Shown: one piece after another, positions 8,738 to 17,888 of the stretch
Layout of the letters: each line of letters begins with the position of its first letter
How positions within the stretch are numbered: position 1 is the first letter of the stretch
DNA from: QFNR01 sp043842855
GTDB taxonomy: Bacteria > Pseudomonadota > Gammaproteobacteria > Burkholderiales > Neisseriaceae
DNA: 64,000 bases
Direction of reading: 5' to 3'
Assembly (NCBI GenBank): GCA_043842855.1
Contig: JBBPJF010000002.1
Span: 1-64,000, forward strand
Made by a program: the position numbers and the translations under genes
Notes under the pieces: generated by a model
What the model was told of the DNA's origin: nothing
The model's input: the letters and a program-made list of their open reading frames with translations, nothing else
Database searches by the model: none

Positions 8738-9078
8738 ACCAATGATTTTTTCCTCAATATTAGTCTTGCCAAACCAAACTGACTCATCAAAAATAAACCC
8801 AGCATGTAACTAAGCCAATCAGTAGCAAGCCGTAAAAAATAAGTTATTGCCATTAAGGCAAATATTAAAAATACTTTCTGTATCTCCACGAATAACCAAG
8901 CCCAGTATACTTCCTGGATCAGTACCCTAACTCTCAGGATCTGCTCAGATAGCAACTGCGGTATGAGATAGGTCATACCTCCAACTATAAAGGACAAAAC
9001 GACCTGCCCATCTCCACTAATGCCCCAAACTAAGAGAGAAACTGAACCCAGTACTAAAGCAGCGCTTAAACCTATCAC
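8734..9078 (-). CDS. atpI: ATP synthase accessory protein I
   Basis: This 114-residue membrane protein has four predicted hydrophobic segments, as in AtpI, which aids c-ring assembly or Mg2+ supply and is often dispensable. It begins with GTG, supported by a GGGAGG ribosome binding site four bases upstream. It is the first gene of the operon, about 40 bases after the promoter -10 box. Sequence conservation in this family is low; the call rests on position, size and topology. Confidence 0.85.
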   Translation of the reverse strand: MIGLSAALVLGSVSLLVWGISGDGQVVLSFIVGGMTYLIPQLLSEQILRVRVLIQEVYWAWLFVEIQKVFLIFALMAITYFLRLATDWLSYMLGLFLMSQFGLARLILRKKSLV

Positions 9079-9114
9079 TTTTGCCTCCCCCCTGGATCCA
9101 AAAAAAGGCGGCCC

Positions 9115-9143
9115 ATTATGCTTGAGTTTAACAAGAAGGTCAA
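9115..9143 (-). promoter_or_regulatory. Promoter of the atp operon
   Basis: On the minus strand TTGACC (9143-9138), a 17-base spacer and CATAAT (9120-9115) form a near-consensus sigma-70 promoter. The predicted transcript starts about 30 bases before the atpI GTG. It fills the 124-base gap between parB and atpI, so the atp genes need not depend on read-through from mnmG-rsmG-parAB. Confidence 0.7.
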
Positions 9144-9202
9144 GCCAGACCCATCCAGAAGTAGCTTCCTTTTACGGTCAGCCAAATTTTCCCGTCCTAA
9201 AA

Positions 9203-10057
9203 TTACTCCTGGAAGGGCAACTGAAATTTACCCAATAAAGCTGTTAATTGCTCAGAAGAGGCAAAGGAAAATGAAAGAATCCCAGCTTCTTGATCTTTTT
9301 TTTGCTTAAAAGTAACCTTAACACCGAAATATTGACTTAGCTGTTCTTCTAGGCTTCGGCTTTTTGGTGACTTGATTTGTCGCTGCTTGGGCAAACCGGT
9401 CAATCGAGCTCTCTCTTCTAACTCTCGTACGGACCAGCCCCCTTTTATAGCCTTGTTAGCTAACTTTAACTGTACTTCCTTTGGTAAAGTACTGAGAGCC
9501 CGAACATGTCCCACTGTCAGCTCTCCTCTAACCAAGAAGTCCTGTATTTCTGCAGGAAGTTGGAGCAAACGCATAGTATTCGTAACATTGCTTCGAGAAC
9601 GACCCACTGCATTAGCAATCTTTTCGTGAGTCAGTCCGAATTCGTTTTTCAAACGCTGCAGCCCCCGCGCTTCTTCAATAGGATTCAAAGCTTGCCGTTG
9701 AATATTTTCAATTAAACCAAGAGCCAAAGCATTCTCATTATTAATAGATTTAATAATGGCAGGTATCTGACTTAACCCAAGTAGCTGGCTTGCTCGCCAT
9801 CTCCTTTCACCTACGACAACTTCATATTGCGTAGCTGATTTAGGTCTAACTAGAATAGGCTGTATGACCCCGTGGGCACGGATGGATTGAGCCAAATCCT
9901 TCAGTTCTTCCTCATCCACTACTGTTCTAGGTTGGTATATCCCTGGACAAAGAAAATTTAGGTCGATCAACTCTACTACAGATCCGTGATGTTCCGAGTC
10001 TAACTCCGTGCTTAATAGGGCTTCTAAGCCCCTACCCAACGTATTTCTCTTGCCCAT
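9203..10057 (-). CDS. parB: Chromosome partitioning protein ParB
   Basis: The 284-residue ParB/Spo0J protein binds parS sites, spreads along DNA as a CTP-dependent clamp and stimulates ParA. Features are the N-terminal GRGLEALL, the clamp/CTPase motif GERRWRASQLL (about residues 88-98), the helix-turn-helix LTHEKIANAVGRSRSNVTN, and a C-terminal dimerisation domain. The start overlaps parA by 26 bases. No 16-bp parS consensus was found by eye in the window, so its sites may lie outside or be diverged. Confidence 0.96.
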   Translation of the reverse strand: MGKRNTLGRGLEALLSTELDSEHHGSVVELIDLNFLCPGIYQPRTVVDEEELKDLAQSIRAHGVIQPILVRPKSATQYEVVVGERRWRASQLLGLSQIPAIIKSINNENALALGLIENIQRQALNPIEEARGLQRLKNEFGLTHEKIANAVGRSRSNVTNTMRLLQLPAEIQDFLVRGELTVGHVRALSTLPKEVQLKLANKAIKGGWSVRELEERARLTGLPKQRQIKSPKSRSLEEQLSQYFGVKVTFKQKKDQEAGILSFSFASSEQLTALLGKFQLPFQE

Positions 10058-10850
10058 ACATAGCCTTAACTGATTCCCTTTCTTTTATCTTTTTATGTAA
10101 TTCCTTGGCTAAGGCTAAGTAACTTTTTGCTCCCTTAGAATGCTTGTCATATGCCAAGATGGATACTCCGTAACTTGGAGCTTCTGCTAATTTAATATTA
10201 CGAGGAATCATAGTTTCAAAAAGATCCCCCTTAAAATAATTCTCCAGTTGTGCTGACACTTCCCTAGCCAAGTTATTACGCCTGTCAAACATTGTACGCA
10301 ATATACCAATCACTTCTAAACCAGGATTAATTCTCGCTTTCTTAATTTTACTGATAGTATCCAGAAGATCAGAAATTCCCTCAAGTGCATAGTACTCACA
10401 ACTCACCGGAATTAAAACAAAATCCGCAGCAGTCAACCCGTTAATCGTCAGCAATGTTAAAGTCGGAGGTGAATCTATAAGTACATAATCATACTGACTC
10501 CTTACTTTTTCAAGAGCATTTTTGAGTTTACTCTCCCGACCTAATTCTTGCACTAATTCTACTTCGGCTCCAACTAGTAATCGATTAGAGGCCAGAACAT
10601 CATACTTCCCTTTTTCAGAGCGCAGCAAACCTTCCTCTATAAGTGATTCTTCAAATAAAATGTCATAAACTCCTAATTTCATTCGATTTTTATCTATACC
10701 ACTGCCTGTCGTAGCATTGCCTTGTGGATCTAAATCTACCAAAAGCACCTTAGCGGCTAACTCAGCTAAAGAAGCAGCTAAATTTACCACCGTTGTAGTT
10801 TTTCCCACGCCACCCTTCTGATTGACTACTACTAGTACATGACCTTTCAT
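10032..10850 (-). CDS. parA: Chromosome partitioning ATPase ParA
   Basis: The 272-residue Walker-type ATPase (ParA/Soj) moves ParB-bound origins over the nucleoid. The deviant P-loop KGGVGKTTT is near residue 12 with the signature lysine, Walker A' is VLLVDLDPQGNATTG and Walker B YDYVLIDSPPTL. It lies 2 bases after rsmG and overlaps parB, the classic near-origin arrangement mnmG-rsmG-parA-parB. Confidence 0.97.
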   Translation of the reverse strand: MKGHVLVVVNQKGGVGKTTTVVNLAASLAELAAKVLLVDLDPQGNATTGSGIDKNRMKLGVYDILFEESLIEEGLLRSEKGKYDVLASNRLLVGAEVELVQELGRESKLKNALEKVRSQYDYVLIDSPPTLTLLTINGLTAADFVLIPVSCEYYALEGISDLLDTISKIKKARINPGLEVIGILRTMFDRRNNLAREVSAQLENYFKGDLFETMIPRNIKLAEAPSYGVSILAYDKHSKGAKSYLALAKELHKKIKERESVKAMYGQEKYVG

Positions 10851-10852
10851 TA

Positions 10853-11521
10853 TCAGCCCTTATGACAGCTCAGACGCACCAGGTGTCTTTGAGCATTTAA
10901 GCCAGGAACATATATCGATTTTACTTCATCCAATATGATCCACTCAGGAAGCTGCGATAATTCTTCATAAGGATACGTACCTTTCATGGCCAGCCAACAG
11001 CCACCATCAGCTAGCAACTGTTTCGTAACCCTAACAAACTCTCCCAGTTCAGCAAAGGCACGACTCACTATTACTTCAAATTTTAGATCTTGTAGCACTT
11101 CTACCCTTCCTTGTACGGCAGTAGCATTTTTTAAACCTATTTCCGCAATGACTTGGCGTATAAAAGCCATCTTCTTACTACTAGCATCTATTAAGGTAAC
11201 AGACATTTCTGGTTTTGCTATCGTTAAAGGTATACCAGGCATTCCTCCACCACAGCCCACATCCGCCAAGCAACTCACTCCTGCTAATTCAGGCAGAATA
11301 CTCAAGCTATCTAATACGTGATAGGTATACATCTGAAATTTCTTTCTTAATCCTGTCAAGTTATAAACCTGATTCCATTTGTATAGAAGTTCTACATACT
11401 GAATTAACTGCGTCTGGGCCTCTCTGGATAAAGAGAAATCAAATTCGGTGATTTCGCGGACGAACTTTGAAGTATCTGGCTCATCCACTATACTTTTCAC
11501 GCCCAAAACCCTTTTTTGCAT
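10853..11521 (-). CDS. rsmG: 16S rRNA (guanine527-N7)-methyltransferase RsmG
   Basis: The 222-residue enzyme (GidB) uses SAM to methylate G527 of 16S rRNA. The SAM-binding motif LADVGCGGGMPGIPL and the following LIDASSKKMAF are clear. The chosen start lies 41 bases inside mnmG; a later in-frame start near Met34 or beyond is possible, as the first 20 residues are not conserved in the family. It is co-transcribed with mnmG and parAB. Confidence 0.95.
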   Translation of the reverse strand: MQKRVLGVKSIVDEPDTSKFVREITEFDFSLSREAQTQLIQYVELLYKWNQVYNLTGLRKKFQMYTYHVLDSLSILPELAGVSCLADVGCGGGMPGIPLTIAKPEMSVTLIDASSKKMAFIRQVIAEIGLKNATAVQGRVEVLQDLKFEVIVSRAFAELGEFVRVTKQLLADGGCWLAMKGTYPYEELSQLPEWIILDEVKSIYVPGLNAQRHLVRLSCHKG

Positions 11522-13379
11522 GCACTAATAATAGCATGACTGCTGCTGGTGTAACGCCTGAAATCCTAGAAGCTTGTCCTATTGTCTGTGGTCTAAATTG
11601 CGCCAGTTTTTGCCTGACTTCGTTAGATAGACCTCTAATATGTTCATAATCTAAATCTACGGGCAGCTTACATTCGTCCCATTGTCTACTCTTAATCACT
11701 TCTTCTTTTTGTCTCTCAATATAGCCCTGGTATTTCAACTGAATCTCAATTTGTTCTATCTCTTCCAAAGATAATTTCTCCTCACTTTCTTTAGTGTGAC
11801 GCCACTCAGCCAGCTGCGCATAGGTTACACACGGCCGTTTCAACAATTGAGCTAAACTGTATTCATGGTCAATAGTGGTGCCTAAGACTCTACACTGTTC
11901 CTCTTTAGGTATGCGTTGCGGACTGACCCAACTATTCCTCAAAAGCTGTAGCTCTCTCTCAATTCTTTCTTGTTTATCTAGGTAGGCTTGCCACTGCATT
12001 TGGCCTACCAAACCCATTTGATAACCTTTCTCCGTCAGTCTTTGATCGGCATTATCCTCTCTTAGCTGTAAACGATATTCTGCACGACTAGTAAACATTC
12101 GGTAGGGCTCTGTTACTCCTTTCGTCAGCAAATCATCCACTAGAACACCCATATAAGCTTCGTCTCTGGCTGGAGTCCAGGGCGCTTCACCTCTTACCTT
12201 TAGTACTGCATTTAGTCCCGCTAATAGGCCTTGAGCAGCAGCCTCTTCATAACCTGTAGTACCATTAATCTGCCCAGCAAAAAATAAGTTTTTAATTAAC
12301 TTACTTTCTAAGCTAGACTTCAGCGCTCTGGGGTCAAAATAATCATATTCAATAGCATAACCTGGTCTCACAATATGCGCTTCTTCTAAGCCTTTGATAC
12401 TCCTTACCAGCTGCAGTTGAACATCAAAAGGCAAACTAGTGGATATACCATTGGGATAGACTTCATGAGTTGTTAGACCTTCCGGCTCTAAAAAAATTTG
12501 ATGGCTCTCCTTATCCTTAAAGCGTTCTATCTTGTCTTCAATAGAAGGACAGTAACGAGGTCCTATGCCTTCAATTACACCAGTCCATAAGGGACTTCTA
12601 TCCAAACTGGATTGAACAATTTCATGTGTTCTGATATTGGTATGAGTGATCCAACAAGGGAGCTGTCGTGGATGGCTTCCTTTAACTGAACGAACTGAAA
12701 AGTAACTCTCTTCCTTATCGCCTGGTTGCTCTCTCAGGCTTTTGAAATTAATCGTACGCCCATCGATCCTAGGTGGCGTCCCTGTTTTTAAACGTCCTTT
12801 AGGGAGGTCAAGCCCATCTAAGGCATAACTTAGTTGATCTGCTGCTGATTCCCCTGCCCTACCTGCCGCGTAATGCTCCATACCTATATGAATTTTGCCT
12901 GAAAGGAAGGTTCCTACTGTTAATATAACAGTTCTTGACTCAAAACTTACACCGATAGAAGTGCGTACCCCTGCTACCTGATCTTGCTTAAAAATTAGCT
13001 CTTCTACATCTTGCTGAAACAAATCAAGCTGGGTTTGATTTTCCAGGAGTTCTCTAATAGCAGCTTTATACAAAAGTCGATCTGCTTGAGCTCTAGTTGC
13101 CCTAACAGCCGGCCCTTTAGAAGCATTCAATTTCCTGAATTGAATACCAGCTTGATCAGCAGCCCAGCCCATTGCACCACCAAGGGCATCTACTTCTCTG
13201 ACGAGATGTCCTTTACCAATCCCACCAATGGAGGGATTACAAGACATCTGGCCTAAGGTTTCAATTTGGTGCGTTAATAAAAGGGTTTTAGCTCCCATTC
13301 TAGCAGCCGCTAAAGCCGCTTCAGTGCCAGCATGTCCTCCGCCTACTACAATTACATCATAACTTGTTGGGTGAATCAT
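11481..13379 (-). CDS. mnmG: tRNA uridine-34 modification enzyme MnmG (GidA)
   Basis: The 632-residue FAD enzyme works with MnmE to put the carboxymethylaminomethyl group on U34 of certain tRNAs. FAD binding is shown by VVVGGGHAGTEAALAAARMG (residues 10-29), followed by MSCNPSIGGIGKGHLVREVDALGG and the C-terminal helical domain ending ISGVTPAAVMLLLVHAKK. Length is normal. Its partner mnmE lies 44 kb away at 57.5 kb instead of next to it, unlike the common rnpA-yidC-mnmE-mnmG order. Confidence 0.98.
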   Translation of the reverse strand: MIHPTSYDVIVVGGGHAGTEAALAAARMGAKTLLLTHQIETLGQMSCNPSIGGIGKGHLVREVDALGGAMGWAADQAGIQFRKLNASKGPAVRATRAQADRLLYKAAIRELLENQTQLDLFQQDVEELIFKQDQVAGVRTSIGVSFESRTVILTVGTFLSGKIHIGMEHYAAGRAGESAADQLSYALDGLDLPKGRLKTGTPPRIDGRTINFKSLREQPGDKEESYFSVRSVKGSHPRQLPCWITHTNIRTHEIVQSSLDRSPLWTGVIEGIGPRYCPSIEDKIERFKDKESHQIFLEPEGLTTHEVYPNGISTSLPFDVQLQLVRSIKGLEEAHIVRPGYAIEYDYFDPRALKSSLESKLIKNLFFAGQINGTTGYEEAAAQGLLAGLNAVLKVRGEAPWTPARDEAYMGVLVDDLLTKGVTEPYRMFTSRAEYRLQLREDNADQRLTEKGYQMGLVGQMQWQAYLDKQERIERELQLLRNSWVSPQRIPKEEQCRVLGTTIDHEYSLAQLLKRPCVTYAQLAEWRHTKESEEKLSLEEIEQIEIQLKYQGYIERQKEEVIKSRQWDECKLPVDLDYEHIRGLSNEVRQKLAQFRPQTIGQASRISGVTPAAVMLLLVHAKKGFGREKYSG

Positions 13380-14074
13380 ATTTTGCTCTACTGTTAGTTT
13401 ACGATCGACCTTCTACCGCCATTATTATAGCCACAAACCATACGCACTGTGAGAGGCCAACAAGACATATGCTCAAACTCCAATTAGCAGTGCTTCGCCA
13501 AATTTCCAGAATACTTCAACTCTCTTAACAAAAAGCAAATAGCGATCTCTATACCCAGAGTTCCTATTTTCTTTAGTCAAAAAGAGGCTGTTTCATTTAA
13601 TTGGTTAGTTTTTGATATTACTATATTTTTTAGTTAAATAACTAACGCTAAAGGACCCTTATTCACTAAAAACTTTAATAAGACCTTACTAAACTAATAC
13701 TTTACCATGGCACCACTTGCTTGCTTAACTGCTAAAATCATATGGCCACTGTTTTACTACTTGGTCAAAGCCATAGGTCCAGGCCAATTGTCTTAGTTCT
13801 ACCTCAAACTACTCCCTAGCAGCCATTGGACAATTACCCCAATACAGACTATTAATTTTTTAAAACCCTATCAAGCTCTACTAAATTGGAAGATACCTAA
13901 AAGCTGAATAGGATGGATAAGGAAATTCTGTTGAGTAAGTATTGAGATAACTAACTAATCAGTTTAATTTGCGTAACCTTCTACTCTAGGTGCTCTGTGC
14001 AGGAAACAAAGCAGGATAACTCCTTGAAGGGCTCCTCACCTATCCCTTTTTAATACCAGCAATGAAACTATAGC
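13380..14074. other. Long intergenic gap upstream of mnmG
   Basis: About 695 bases separate ftsB from mnmG. In E. coli the origin lies upstream of mnmG, but no DnaA box matching TTWTNCACA was seen here. The only recognisable element is a TATAAT box at 13424-13429 on the minus strand, 45 bases before the mnmG ATG. The sequence is AT-rich and C-biased on the plus strand, with stops in every frame; it may be decayed sequence. Confidence 0.5.
13424..13429 (-). promoter_or_regulatory. Probable -10 box of the mnmG operon promoter
   Basis: A consensus TATAAT lies on the minus strand 45 bases upstream of mnmG. The hexamer 17 bases further upstream is a poor -35, so this rests on the -10 and position alone. 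Confidence 0.4.
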
Positions 14075-14347
14075 CTAAGGAATAATTTGATAGTAAACCT
14101 CTCCTGACTGAATGAAGCCTAATTCTCTTCTTGAAGTCTCTGTGATTGCTTGGCTACCATGTTTTAGGTCCTCTAGTTCAGCCCTCAAAGCATTATTACG
14201 CACCTGCAATGCTCTATTAGACTGTTCAACTAAGGCAAGGTTTTTTTCAACGGAAGAAAAATTGCGCCAGCCACCACTTCTATCTACCCATATCGCATAT
14301 TGTAAAAGCACGATACTAACAACCAAAATTCCAGTAATTACCTTCAT
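14075..14347 (-). CDS. ftsB: Cell division protein FtsB
   Basis: This 90-residue bitopic division protein has a membrane helix (about residues 4-21, ITGILVVSIVLLQYAIWV) followed by a coiled coil with LVEQSNRALQVRNNALRAEL and a C-terminal RRELGFIQSGEVYY segment. FtsB forms the FtsQLB complex that activates septal peptidoglycan synthesis. Its position directly downstream of eno is the usual one in beta- and gammaproteobacteria. Confidence 0.93.
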   Translation of the reverse strand: MKVITGILVVSIVLLQYAIWVDRSGGWRNFSSVEKNLALVEQSNRALQVRNNALRAELEDLKHGSQAITETSRRELGFIQSGEVYYQIIP

Positions 14348-14371
14348 AGATGGCGCACCCTAAAGTAGTAA

Positions 14372-14390
14372 TGCATTCTAGGAGAATGCA
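14372..14390. repeat. Perfect 8-bp hairpin between eno and ftsB
   Basis: TGCATTCT and AGAATGCA flank the 3-base loop AGG. There is no T-run on either side, so it is not a standard terminator. It lies 25 bases before the ftsB start and may modulate ftsB translation or the stability of eno-ftsB mRNA. Confidence 0.4.
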
Positions 14391-14495
14391 AACTGATATA
14401 CTCTTAGCAATAGAAAACGAAAACAAACCCCAACACAGGCAGTCAGCCATGAAACTCTAGGGTCACGCATACCGCCTCTATGACCTCCAGGGAAT

Positions 14496-15776
14496 TTATA
14501 GCTGGTAGAAGGCTTCCCTACCTGGATAGTAAGCCCATTGCCCTAATTGCTCCTCTATTCTAAGCAGTTGATTATATTTAGCCACACGATCAGAACGTGA
14601 AAGAGAACCCGTTTTAATTTGCAGGCAATTGGTAGCTACCGCTAAATCCGCGATAGTACTATCTTCGGTTTCTCCCGAGCGGTGACTCATAATACTAGTA
14701 TAACCATGCCTTTTAGCTAAATCTACCGTCTCCAAAGTTTCAAACAAGGTCCCAATTTGATTGACTTTAACAAGCACTGAATTAGCCAATCCATCCTCGA
14801 TACCTTGATGCAGTATCTTCGGATGGGTTACAAAAAGATCATCACCCACTAGCTGAATCCGTTGACCTAGTCTCTCTGTCAGCAGCTTCCAACCTTCCCG
14901 ATCATTTTCTGCCATTCCATCCTCTATAGAGATGATAGGATACTTCTCAACCAGGTCAGTCAGATAGTCAACTAGCTCGCCACTAGACAATACCCTTTTT
15001 TCTACACCCAAATGATAAGCCCCATCTTTATAAAATTCAGAGGCTGCACAATCCAACGCTAGTAAAATCTGTTCACCACTCCTATACCCAGCTTTTTCAA
15101 TACCTGCCAGAATGAGTTCAATTGCTTCCTCATGACTCTTTAAACTAGGCGCAAACCCCCCCTCGTCTCCGACTGCAGTAGAATAGTTTCTCTCCTGACA
15201 TACAGCCTTGAGACATTGGAATATCTCTACACCAGCCCTCAATGCTTCTTTAAAACTAGGAAATTGGGCAGGTATTAGCATAAACTCTTGTATATCTAGA
15301 GAATTACTCGCATGCGCACCCCCATTGATGACATTCATCATAGGTACCGGCAGCGCCATAGGCCCAGCTCCCCCGAGGTAACGATACAAGGGTAAGCCTG
15401 CTTCCTCTGCAGACGCCTTGGCTACCGCAAGTGAAACCGCAAGTAGCGCATTTGCTCCCAGTCTAGCCTTATTTTCTGTGCCATCCAAATCAATAAGTAG
15501 ATGATCTAAGTCACACTGACTTTCAGCACTGGTCCCGATAATAGCCTCTGCAATCTCACCATTGATATGGTTCACTGCTTTAAGCACGCCTCTCCCTGAA
15601 AATCGTGATGCGTCCTGATCTCTTAGTTCCACGGCTTCCCGACTGCCAGTGGAAGCTCCTGATGGAACAGCGGCCCTGCCCAAAGCACCGCTTTCTAGAA
15701 GGATATCACACTCGACAGTGGGATTACCTCTTGAATCTAAGATCTCTCGAGCTAACACATCAACGATATTACTCAC
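14496..15776 (-). CDS. eno: Enolase
   Basis: The 426-residue glycolytic enzyme interconverts 2-phosphoglycerate and phosphoenolpyruvate and may also join the RNA degradosome. Diagnostic segments are EILDSRGNPTVE, AVPSGASTGSREAVELRD, the metal ligand region SIEDGMAENDREGW, VGDDLFVT and the C-terminal catalytic loop SHRSGETEDSTIADLAVA. Length is typical. It follows efp by 49 bases and is followed by ftsB. Confidence 0.98.
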   Translation of the reverse strand: MSNIVDVLAREILDSRGNPTVECDILLESGALGRAAVPSGASTGSREAVELRDQDASRFSGRGVLKAVNHINGEIAEAIIGTSAESQCDLDHLLIDLDGTENKARLGANALLAVSLAVAKASAEEAGLPLYRYLGGAGPMALPVPMMNVINGGAHASNSLDIQEFMLIPAQFPSFKEALRAGVEIFQCLKAVCQERNYSTAVGDEGGFAPSLKSHEEAIELILAGIEKAGYRSGEQILLALDCAASEFYKDGAYHLGVEKRVLSSGELVDYLTDLVEKYPIISIEDGMAENDREGWKLLTERLGQRIQLVGDDLFVTHPKILHQGIEDGLANSVLVKVNQIGTLFETLETVDLAKRHGYTSIMSHRSGETEDSTIADLAVATNCLQIKTGSLSRSDRVAKYNQLLRIEEQLGQWAYYPGREAFYQL

Positions 15777-15825
15777 AACTTATTCTCCCAAACCTGTTCT
15801 ATCCAAAGTAAACCGTAGAGCCTAC

Positions 15826-16389
15826 TTATGAAGCTCTCTTTCTAAATTCATTAGTACGTGTGTCTATTTCAATCTTATCCCCATTTTCAATAAATGAGGG
15901 TACATTCAACTCGTAGCCACTACTTAAACGTGCGGGCTTCATTACTTTCCCTGAAGTATCGCCCTTAACTACTGGCTCTGTATATTCAACCTCTCGGACT
16001 ATAATAGTAGGTAGCTCTACGGAAATAGCCTTCCCCTGATAAAAAGTGACCTCACAAACGTCCTCCATCCCATCAACAATGTAATGGACCGTTTCTGCCA
16101 TATTATCAGCCTCAATTTCGTATTGATTAAACTCTTCATCCATGAATACATAAAGTGGATCAGAGAAATAAGAGTAGGTACATTGTTTTTTCTCTAAGAC
16201 GATATCATCCAGTTTGTCATCAGCTCGATAAACCGCTTCAGTCACATGCCCATTTAGTAAATTCTTCAACTTCATTTTCACGACTGCAGCGTTACGACCA
16301 GACTTATTGTATTCTGCTTTCTGAACAACCATGGCATTGTCTCCAACCATAAAGACATTACCAGCTCTGAGTTCTTGTGCTGTTTTCAT
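15826..16389 (-). CDS. efp: Translation elongation factor P with Arg32
   Basis: EF-P enters stalled ribosomes and promotes peptide bonds at polyproline stretches. The 187-residue protein has three beta-barrel domains. The domain I loop tip reads YNKSGRNAAV with Arg at position 32 instead of the E. coli Lys34-type site. Arg32 is the residue rhamnosylated by EarP in Pseudomonas and Neisseria, and earP lies 36 bases upstream, so this EF-P is very probably activated by arginine rhamnosylation rather than lysylation. Confidence 0.97.
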   Translation of the reverse strand: MKTAQELRAGNVFMVGDNAMVVQKAEYNKSGRNAAVVKMKLKNLLNGHVTEAVYRADDKLDDIVLEKKQCTYSYFSDPLYVFMDEEFNQYEIEADNMAETVHYIVDGMEDVCEVTFYQGKAISVELPTIIVREVEYTEPVVKGDTSGKVMKPARLSSGYELNVPSFIENGDKIEIDTRTNEFRKRAS

Positions 16390-16425
16390 CTTCTCCTCTA
16401 CTTCTTCAGCTCTATAGGCGGGGGC

Positions 16426-17544
16426 TCATTTTATCGGGTTTTCAAGGAATTGTGTTAACTTTTCATAAGCTGTAGGCTGCGAAAACAAAAACTCTCTCCA
16501 CGCTTGGCATGCCTCCTTCCAAACCTCTATATGTGTTAACAGAAAGACCCAACTAGCTTGTCTTTGCTCACGCTGAAGTGAAAGACCACCATTTAGTTCT
16601 AATAATAAGCGTTTATAGTGAAAAAAAACCTTTAGTGGATAGAACGGAGCTAATAGGGATAAAAAAGCCTGGAGTTTTTTTAAGTGAATCGCATCTGCTT
16701 GAGGATAGATATGCCAAAAGAAGGGTATACCTGCCAATTGGGCTCTGACAAAACTATCTTCACCCCTAACAATTACAATACCACAAAGCCACAACAGACC
16801 ATCAAAGTCTGCTTGACTCACCCATGGCGCTCTTTTAACCCTTGGGAGCGACCAATTCATCTCATTTATGGCTCCACAGGCCAGTTCGCCCGCTATCCAT
16901 AACTCGTAGTTCAGACCTATTTCTTCCCAGGCCTCTATCCATCTGTTCCAAAGAGGAGTTGCATACCCAAAAAGTAGGATAACAATTCTTTCAGCCTCTA
17001 CAGTCAGACCGTACCTATTCAAAAAATTTGTCTTTACAGGATTAGGCGAAGGTGCCTTGAATATTGCCTCCTTACTACGGTAATCATGCTCTATAAGTAG
17101 ACCTCCACTTTGTGGTAAGAACCCTAGAAAATAGAAAAATCTGTCCTGCTGTAAACCGATAGACGGCTTTAGATGATGGTCCAGGGTCCACTGCTCAGCA
17201 CTCAAATATTCAATTAGTAGGTGAAGTGGCCTACCTTTCACATTTAAAACTAAAGGCCGTTCTGAAAAACAGCCAAACATCTCCACTATTACCGCCGGCT
17301 CAATTGTATTCTGAAGGAGAAATTCATCTCTCCATAGAACAACATTCACTCCATGAATCCGCTGTTTCTCTTGTTGTACTAATATTCCAGGTTCAATTGC
17401 TGCTAAAACTGATAGGGTGTCGGTCCACAAGAAAACTTCATAGTATTGATTTTTACTCAATTCTCGTGCCAAGCGGTAAGCCACCCCTATGTCACCAAAA
17501 TTATCGACGACTAATGAAAAAATCCACAGAAGTTTTTTGCTCAT
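16426..17544 (-). CDS. earP: Protein-arginine rhamnosyltransferase EarP
   Basis: The 372-residue protein belongs to the EarP (DUF2331, GT104) family, which moves L-rhamnose from dTDP-rhamnose to Arg32 of EF-P. The N-terminal motif VVDNFGDIGVAYRLAREL carries the conserved catalytic-region aspartates, and IVRGEDSFVRAQLAGIPFFWHIYPQ the conserved Arg/Glu of the nucleotide-sugar site. It is transcribed directly before efp. dTDP-rhamnose synthesis genes are not in the window and must be elsewhere. Confidence 0.93.
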   Translation of the reverse strand: MSKKLLWIFSLVVDNFGDIGVAYRLARELSKNQYYEVFLWTDTLSVLAAIEPGILVQQEKQRIHGVNVVLWRDEFLLQNTIEPAVIVEMFGCFSERPLVLNVKGRPLHLLIEYLSAEQWTLDHHLKPSIGLQQDRFFYFLGFLPQSGGLLIEHDYRSKEAIFKAPSPNPVKTNFLNRYGLTVEAERIVILLFGYATPLWNRWIEAWEEIGLNYELWIAGELACGAINEMNWSLPRVKRAPWVSQADFDGLLWLCGIVIVRGEDSFVRAQLAGIPFFWHIYPQADAIHLKKLQAFLSLLAPFYPLKVFFHYKRLLLELNGGLSLQREQRQASWVFLLTHIEVWKEACQAWREFLFSQPTAYEKLTQFLENPIK

Positions 17545-17888
17545 GCTTAATAGGACTAGCTAGACAAGATGCGAAATTTATCCACAGAAAGGCTTTACAA
17601 ACCTGGGCTTATTTGTCTAAAGTTCAGAACAGCTACCAAACGAGGCAGCCGATTTAACCTATTGTTAAATATTAATTTTTGAAAAATATTTTTTTGTTAT
17701 TATACCAACAGTTCGCAATTATCTCCGGAAAAAAAAGTTTTTAAAAACAGAGAAAAAAGTTATACACAAAGTTTTCCACAGCCCAGATGAGCCTACCAAC
17801 TGCTAGTTTTCTAGCTATAAACACAAAGCAAACATTAAAAATAGAAACTGAAATAGAAACTGGGTGAAGAGTGAGAAGAAATCAATAA
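17545..17888. other. AT-rich gap with three DnaA boxes (alternative origin or regulatory site)
   Basis: Three sites on the plus strand match the DnaA-box consensus TTWTNCACA: TTATCCACA (17578-17586), TTATACACA (17760-17768) and TTTTCCACA (17772-17780). Between them lies a block of almost pure A/T around 17660-17700. Boxes beside an AT-rich block are the parts of an origin. However, gap-sequence base skew does not change sign here (C exceeds G on both sides, for example 18301-18480). It could be a DnaA titration or regulatory site upstream of gyrA and earP, or the true origin. Confidence 0.45.

Noticed and set aside
9203..11521. parS site near parAB
   Set aside because: No 16-base parS-like palindrome was seen by eye.
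13380..14074. E. coli-like origin upstream of mnmG
   Set aside because: No DnaA-box consensus found in the gap, and no skew reversal.
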